Positions 58,315-64,000 of a DNA stretch of 64,000 nt are shown here, piece after piece. The stretch comes from Cephalotus follicularis (taxonomy: Eukaryota; Streptophyta; Magnoliopsida; Oxalidales; Cephalotaceae): the NCBI GenBank assembly GCA_001972305.1, contig BDDD01005154.1:60349-124348 (forward strand), written 5' to 3'. Position 1 is the first letter of the stretch; each line of letters opens with the position of its first letter. The notes beneath the pieces are model-generated. The model was not told where the DNA came from and did no database searches. It saw nothing but the letters and a program-made list of their open reading frames with translations. The translations under genes and the position numbers were made by a program.

Positions 58315-60050
58315 TTATTCAAATAGGCGAGGATATTCCTCTCGAATATGCTCCTCCAACTCCCAAGTAGCTTCGCTTTCGGGATGATTCTGCCACAAGA
58401 CTTTTACAAAAGGAATGGGCTTTCTACGAGTAACCCTCTCTTGTCTATCCAAAGAGCCTCAGCCTCCTCATCGCAAGACAAGTCCTTGCGAATGATATCA
58501 AAAGGATAGTGAACCACGTGCAAGGCATGGTACCGGTAACCTCTTAACAAAGACACATGGAACACATTATGAACATGAGATAACTGTGGAGGCAAACCCA
58601 ACCGGTAAGCAACCGCTCCAACCTTTTCCGGAATATCAAACGGTCCAATAAACCGTGGACTCAACTTTCCTTTCAATCCAAACCTTTGAACTCCTTTCCA
58701 TGGTGAAACTTTTAGAAACACGTGTTCACCAACTCTAAATTCCAATTCCCTCCGCTGTTTGTCTGCATAACTCTTTTGTCAGAATTGAGCTGCTTTCAGT
58801 CTCTCCCTAGCTACAGTCATTTTTTCAGTGGTGATCTGAACTAGCTCGGGTCCTTCGATGACTCTCTCTCCAACCTCATCCCAACATGTCGGAGATCGAC
58901 ATTTTCTCCCATACAGTGCCTCAAACGGTGCCATCCGAATGCTAGCATGCCAACTATTATTATGTGCGAACTCCACTAAGCTCAAATACTCATCCCAATT
59001 TCTAGCCCACTCTAATGCACAAGACCTCAGCATGTCCTCTAAAGTCTGGATGGTCCTCTCCGACTGTCCATCTGTCTGTGGGTGGAAAGCTGTACTGTAA
59101 TTGAGTCGGGTTCCCCAAGCTTTCTGAAATCCCTTCCAAAATCTAGACGTGAAACGAGAATCCCTATCCAAAACAATGGATACAGGTGTCCCATGTAGTC
59201 TCACAATCTCTTGCTGAAAAACTTCCGCCAATCGGTCTAGAGAAAAGTTCTCCCTGATAGCCAAGAAATGTGCTGATTTAGTCAAACGATCCACCACTAC
59301 CCAAATGGTATCGTTTCTCTTGGCCGTCCTTGGCAATCCTGTAACAAAGTCCATTGCTATGCTCTCCCATTTCCAAACTGGAACCTCCAAGGGCTGTAAC
59401 AAACCACTAGCTCGTTGGTGCTCAATCTTAACCTGCTGACAGATCAAACACCTCCCAACAAACTCTGCTACATCCCTCTTCATTCCATTCCACCAGAAAT
59501 TCTGCTTCAAGTCCCTATACATTTCTGTAGAACCTGGATGTATAGAGAACGGAGAACTGTGCGCCTTAGACAAAACATCATCTCTGATAGTAGTATCTAC
59601 TGGTACACACAACCGACTGCCCAACCAGATCACTCCATGTTCATCAACACGGAACTCTGACTGTTTAGTATCATCAACATTCTGGACTAAGGCCCATAGT
59701 TCACCATCATCACTCTGAGCCGCCTTAATCCGAGATATAAGGGTAGGCTCTATACTCATATTAGCCATATAACCACCAGAACCCCGAACAAACAAATTCA
59801 AATCCAAACGCTCCATATCTGCTATCAACTGCGGCTGAGTAAGAAAAGCCGCTACACTTCCAGAACTCTTTCTACTCAAAGCATCAGCTACCACATTTGC
59901 TTTACCGGGGTGGTACTGAATATTCAGGTCATAGTCCTTCAAAAGCTCCAACCATCTCCTCTGTCGCATGTTCAACTCCTTTTGCGTGAAGATGTACTTG
60001 AGACTCTTGTGATCAGGGAAGACATCACAAGTTTCTCCGTACAAATAGTG
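58315..60050 (-). pseudogene. RNase H end, integrase and chromodomain-like end of K2
   Basis: A 421-codon frame (60,044-58,779) gives the RNase H tail ([18 protein letters not shown]) and a full integrase. The zinc region is [16 protein letters not shown]...CLICQ. The catalytic Asp lies in [11 protein letters not shown], the second in [10 protein letters not shown] and the Glu in [10 protein letters not shown]. After a stop at about 58,779 the C-terminus continues ([19 protein letters not shown]). A frameshift near 58,445 is followed by a chromodomain-like end (SEATWELEEHIREEYPRLF), stop at 58,315. This end type targets integration to chromatin in chromoviruses. Confidence 0.88.
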
Positions 60051-60053
60051 CCT

Positions 60054-61733
60054 CTAGATCTTTAACGCAAAAACCACCGCTGTTAACTCCAGATCATGTG
60101 TAGGATAGTTCACTTCATAAGGCTTCAACTGTCTTGAAGTATAAGCTATCACATGACCGTGCTGCATAAGAACACATCCCAAACCATTCTTGGAAGTATC
60201 GCTGTAAATCTGGTATCCCCCTGACCCAGACGGTAACCGAAGAATTGGTGCAGACACCAGACCGTTCTTCAATTTCTCAAAACTTGCTTCCCTTTCTTCG
60301 TTCCACACAAACTTGGCTCCCTTTCTTAAAAGTTGTGTCAGTGGCAAGGCTATGGAGGAGAAGCCTTCCACAAACCGTCGATAGTAGCCATCCAGACCCA
60401 AAAAGCTCCTAACTTCCGTTACTGTAGTAGGCCTCGGCCATTTGGTAATAGCGTCAACCTTAGCAGGATCCACACTGATACCATCTGCTGTAACCACATG
60501 GCCTAAAAATGTTACCTGTTCAAACCAAAACTCACATTTCGAAAATTTCGCATAAAGCTGATTCTTCCATAAAATATCCAGCACTATCCGAAGCTGAGCT
60601 TCATGTTCTTCTTTCGACTTGGAGTACACAAGAATGTCATGTATGAACACGATCACAAACTTGTCCAAGTATTCATGAAACACCCGATTCATCAGATCCA
60701 TAAAGACTGTCGGTGCATTTGTATGTCCGAAAGGCATTACCAGAAATTCATAATGTCCGTACCGTGTACGAAAAGCAGTCTTAGCTATGTCTTCATCTTT
60801 CACCCGTAACTGATGATAGCCCGATCTCAAATCGATCTTAGAAAAATACCGTGCACCTTGGAGTTGATCAAAAAGGTCATCAATCCTAGGTAAAGGGTAT
60901 TTATTTCTAATGGTAATCTTGTTCAATTCTCTATAGTCTATGCACAACCTCATAGACCCATCCTCCTTCCTGACAAAAAGAACCAGAGCTCCCCACGGTG
61001 AAACACTAGGCCGGATAAAACCCCGATCCGACAACTCTTGCAATTGCTCCTTCAGTTCTTGCAATTCTAACGGTGCCATTCTGTAAGGGGTTTTAGATAT
61101 TGGTGCCGCTGCGGGAATGAGCTCAATGGTAAACTCCACTTCCCGTTGCGGTGGCAAACCCGGTAACTCCTCCAGAAACACATCTGAAAACTCTCTAATG
61201 ACCGGATAGTCCTCAAGGCGAGGCTCATCCTTAGAGACGTCTTTTACTACAGCTAGGTAACCCTTAGCACCCTTAGCTACCAAATTTCGAGCCTTCAAAG
61301 CAGAAATAACCTTAACTTCTTTTCTCAGCTGTGAACCCTGATAAACAAAATCAGGCCTATCCACATCCCCAAACAAAACCCTCCGAGTGTGACAGTCAAT
61401 CGTGGAATGATGGCGATCTAACCAATCCATGCCAAGAATCATGTCGAAGTCATGCATATCTATTGGGAAAAGATCCGCATCTCGAACGCGATCTTCAAAA
61501 ATGATAGGACAAGCACGAAAACATTCAGATATCACAACAGATGTCCCCATAGGGGTCGAAAGAACCAAAGCTGGATCCAAAGATAGAGATGGCACCACAA
61601 GATGCCGAACAAAAGATCTCGCTACTACTGAATGAGTCGATTCAGTATCATACAAAACATACGCCATACGCCAACAAACAGAAACATAACCCAAAATAGT
61701 GCCTGGAGCAACTGCTGCCTGATGAGTAGTCAA
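60054..61733 (-). pseudogene. Protease, reverse transcriptase and RNase H of K2
   Basis: A 559-codon frame. Protease: [12 protein letters not shown], where the catalytic DTG reads DTE, then [13 protein letters not shown]. Reverse transcriptase: [22 protein letters not shown], and [11 protein letters not shown] at 60,620-60,652, where the first catalytic Asp of FIDD is His (codon at 60,639-60,641). RNase [20 protein letters not shown] stop at 60,054 breaks into the next frame. Both active-site changes should abolish activity although the frame is long. Confidence 0.9.
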
Positions 61734-61750
61734 AGCAAAGACTCGGCCAC

Positions 61751-62825
61751 CTACATTGCGTTATCCCGCGTCTCCGCCATTACCCTTCCTCTCCTTTGCT
61801 CGAGGGTCTGTGCAATCCATGAAACGATGGCCCTGCTGTCCGCACACAAAGCATGCCCCGGCAGCTTTGTAACAAGTCCCAACCAGATGCCTCTTCCCAC
61901 AAGTCTCGCACTGTGCAATCTGAACATTGGGGTTACCCCCACCAGTATTCTTATTTTGCTGCTTACCATTTCAGCCCTTACACTACTTTCCCGAATTTTG
62001 GCCCTGAGAGTCTCCCCTATTTCTCTTCTTTTCTCCTTCTAAACGAGCAGTCTGAAAATCTAATCTTTCCATCTCTATGTTCTTCACAGCGTCTGTAACC
62101 TCTGACACATCCGCAAACCTCGAGTTAATCAGCTTGCCCCTAAGCTGATAATGCAACTCCAATTTAAACTTTTCTGCCTGATCCGCTACTGAACCCGCTG
62201 CAGGTCCCGCAAAACCCACCAATCTGGTAAACCAGGCTAAAAACTCGGTAACAGATTCACCTTCCTTCTGTCTGGTCATCAGAAAATCCCTAGCACAAGC
62301 CTCTTTATCAGCAATGGGAAAATACTACTGATAAATGATCTCACAGAAATCAGACCAAGACAAAGTCTCAACAAAACCTCCACATTTAGCTGTCTTCAAG
62401 GTCTTCCACCATGTCTGGGCATCGCCTTCCAGCTTATACGCAGCCAACTTAACCTTCTGATTATCACCGCATTCCAGCACATCAAAAATGTTCTCCAAAT
62501 GAGTAATCCAATGCTCAGCCTCTATTGGGGTTGGTGTCGAAGTAAAGGATCGCGGTCTCTGTTTTTGGAACCTTTCCAACCATACATGAACTGGAGTATC
62601 AGGATGGTCCCCAGCTCCCCTAGCTGCATGAGCATCAACCGGTACATTCTCCTCGGCTACTTGCTCACGACGACCCTGTTCATGATTTTGTTGCTGCTGC
62701 ATTACTCGGTTCACTTCCTGAGCCACAGCTTGTCTAACTATCTCGTCAATTGCAGGCTCATTTCTATCTCCATCCTGAGCCACAACTGGTTCGGTCCTCT
62801 GAGGGGTGTTCCTTGTTCGTGCCAT
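61751..62825 (-). pseudogene. Gag of K2
   Basis: Starts MARTRNTPQRTEPV at 62,825; upstream in-frame Met codons lie in the leader and are not shared with K1. A stop at 62,325 follows CEIIYQ. The capsid region (KLAAYKLEGDAQTWWKTLK) and a zinc knuckle region are present; the second knuckle keeps ACFVCGQQGHRFMDC. A stop in the tail at about 61,763 separates it from protease. Confidence 0.85.
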
Positions 62826-62981
62826 ATACGCAACAGAATTCAAGACAAGATAAAGGCAAAAGAGTGAGAAGGTCAGACGAAAGACATATCGAAAGGTCAT
62901 AACGAAGAAGTCCTAACCCAGTGTATACCCAATCTCACAGGTCAAACCTAGTTAGGTCTTCTAAGGAAACAAAACTTATTT

Positions 62982-62992
62982 CTCTGATACCA
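62982..62992 (-). other. Primer-binding site of K2 (tRNA-Met)
   Basis: CTCTGATACCA on the plus strand, 5 bp from the LTR at 62,998. Confidence 0.85.
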
Positions 62993-62997
62993 CAATC

Positions 62998-63673
62998 TGT
63001 AACACCCCCGATGGTGGGAGTCCTTACAGTTCATAATACCAAACATAAACATAAATGAATACCTAAACAAAAGACTGATGCGAAATGGATGTGGTGGTTT
63101 GAAAACATATCTTATAACAAACTGATATAAAACAGAGTCTGAAAATTTATCCAATCATAAATAAAAACGAATCATAATCCGATATCCAAATACAGTTTAA
63201 GATGAAAACATAACCGGAACGAAACCAAAATCTGAAACTGTTTTTACTGAAAACTAATCTGATCATACTGGAAAACACAAGGACCAACTCCTAGATGATC
63301 CTCTGACAAGTGGGCAACTCTCATCACACGTTTCCCCCATCCTTCTGAAAACCTACCGCATGGAAACAAAAACGCGGCTGAGAAAACCTCTGTACGGATA
63401 AGGAAAATAAAACAGTAAACGGTAGACAAAACAACTTGAACTTTGGAATGTAACATAGTAAATATTCTTGAAATGTAAAACAGAATATTTAAAAACAAGC
63501 AGTTATAAAATCATCATAACTTTATGAAAACATAACATCGTAATCCAAAAGTTTATATGATTTCATAATTCCATAACAGAGAATTTCTGAAATACATTCA
63601 TATATAGGTGCAAGGGGTTCGCGAGGCGCACATGCTCTGACGGAAAAGTCATGTATGGCACTACACAAACAAT
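62998..63673 (-). repeat. 5' LTR of K2, interrupted by a CACTA element
   Basis: Collinear with 55,701-56,375 of the middle LTR, then cut at CAAACAAT by CACTACTAG. The remainder lies outside the window. Confidence 0.87.
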
Positions 63674-64000
63674 CACTACTAGAAAAGGCACTTTTCCCGA
63701 CCGCCTTTTTTGCCGACCGCTATACCGACCGCTTTGCGGTCGGTAATGGCCCTAAACCGAAATCGTATTTGTTTCTCATCAGCAACCGCATTTATAAGAA
63801 TCGCCGACCGCTTTAGCGGTCGGGAATTCGAAATTAGTCTATATTATTATTTATTTAATCTTCGCAACCGCTTTTTTTTTTACCGACCGCTATAGCGGTC
63901 GGTAATTGTTTTATTTCGAATTCTGCAGATATTACACGGTTCTGTTTCTGCAAAAGTCGAAAAAAACGAAAAAAAAGAACACTCAGTTTCTCTCTCTCGC
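63674..64000. mobile_element. Left end of a second CACTA transposon, truncated by window edge
   Basis: Starts CACTACTAGAAAAGGC. Within 230 bp are about eight copies of CCGACCGC or its inverse GCGGTCGG, often paired (ACCGACCGCTATAGCGGTCG). These subterminal repeats differ in sequence from those of D, so it is a different CACTA family. No coding sequence in the visible part. Confidence 0.82.

Overview
This window looks like intergenic heterochromatin from a large, repeat-rich flowering-plant genome, probably a eudicot. The evidence is plant-type Ty3/gypsy chromoviruses of the Tekay/Del kind, an Athila/Tat-type element primed by tRNA-Asp, several Ty1/copia elements, and CACTA DNA transposons with CACTACAAG-type termini. 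There is no intact host gene. Every long open frame belongs to a transposable element or is a by-product of a repeat. Most element genes are broken by stops and frameshifts. A 25-N assembly gap lies at 26,355-26,379.

The layout is a stack of insertions inside insertions. Letters A-L are my labels. A copia element I (integrase fragment resuming at 47,159) was entered by gypsy element G (plus strand; LTRs 32,092-34,105 and 38,901-41,153 + 46,966-47,158). The G 5' LTR was split by C, a minus-strand Athila/Tat-like element with gag and protease but no reverse transcriptase (15,595-32,091). The C left LTR was entered by copia F (14,225-15,594). The F gag was entered by gypsy A (gag remnant at 1,913; LTR 2,683-14,224). 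The A LTR was entered by B (3,513-12,283), a complete element with a perfect CTCTG target duplication. Element L (1-1,912) also cuts into A. The C right LTR carries CACTA element D (20,586-24,866) and copia E (24,990 to about 30,863); E itself contains an antisense gypsy LTR. The G 3' LTR carries H (41,154-46,965).

To the right, copia J (about 48,206-53,178, minus strand) is truncated by a tandem pair of gypsy chromoviruses, K1 and K2 (53,179-63,673), which share one middle LTR. The outer K2 LTR is interrupted by a second CACTA element starting at 63,674.

Three signals go beyond ordinary repeat annotation. (1) Clusters of a short palindromic motif around GCGTCGACGC occur in the LTRs of at least six unrelated element families, copia and gypsy alike. 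(2) Clusters of CAGCCGACT, which contain the DREB/CBF core RCCGAC, are shared by gypsy-like B and copia F; in F they lie just upstream of a TATA-like box. (3) CACTA element D carries a 117-bp exon with intact splice borders that reads as part of the spindle-checkpoint protein MAD1, in the same orientation as a plausible promoter inside the transposon.
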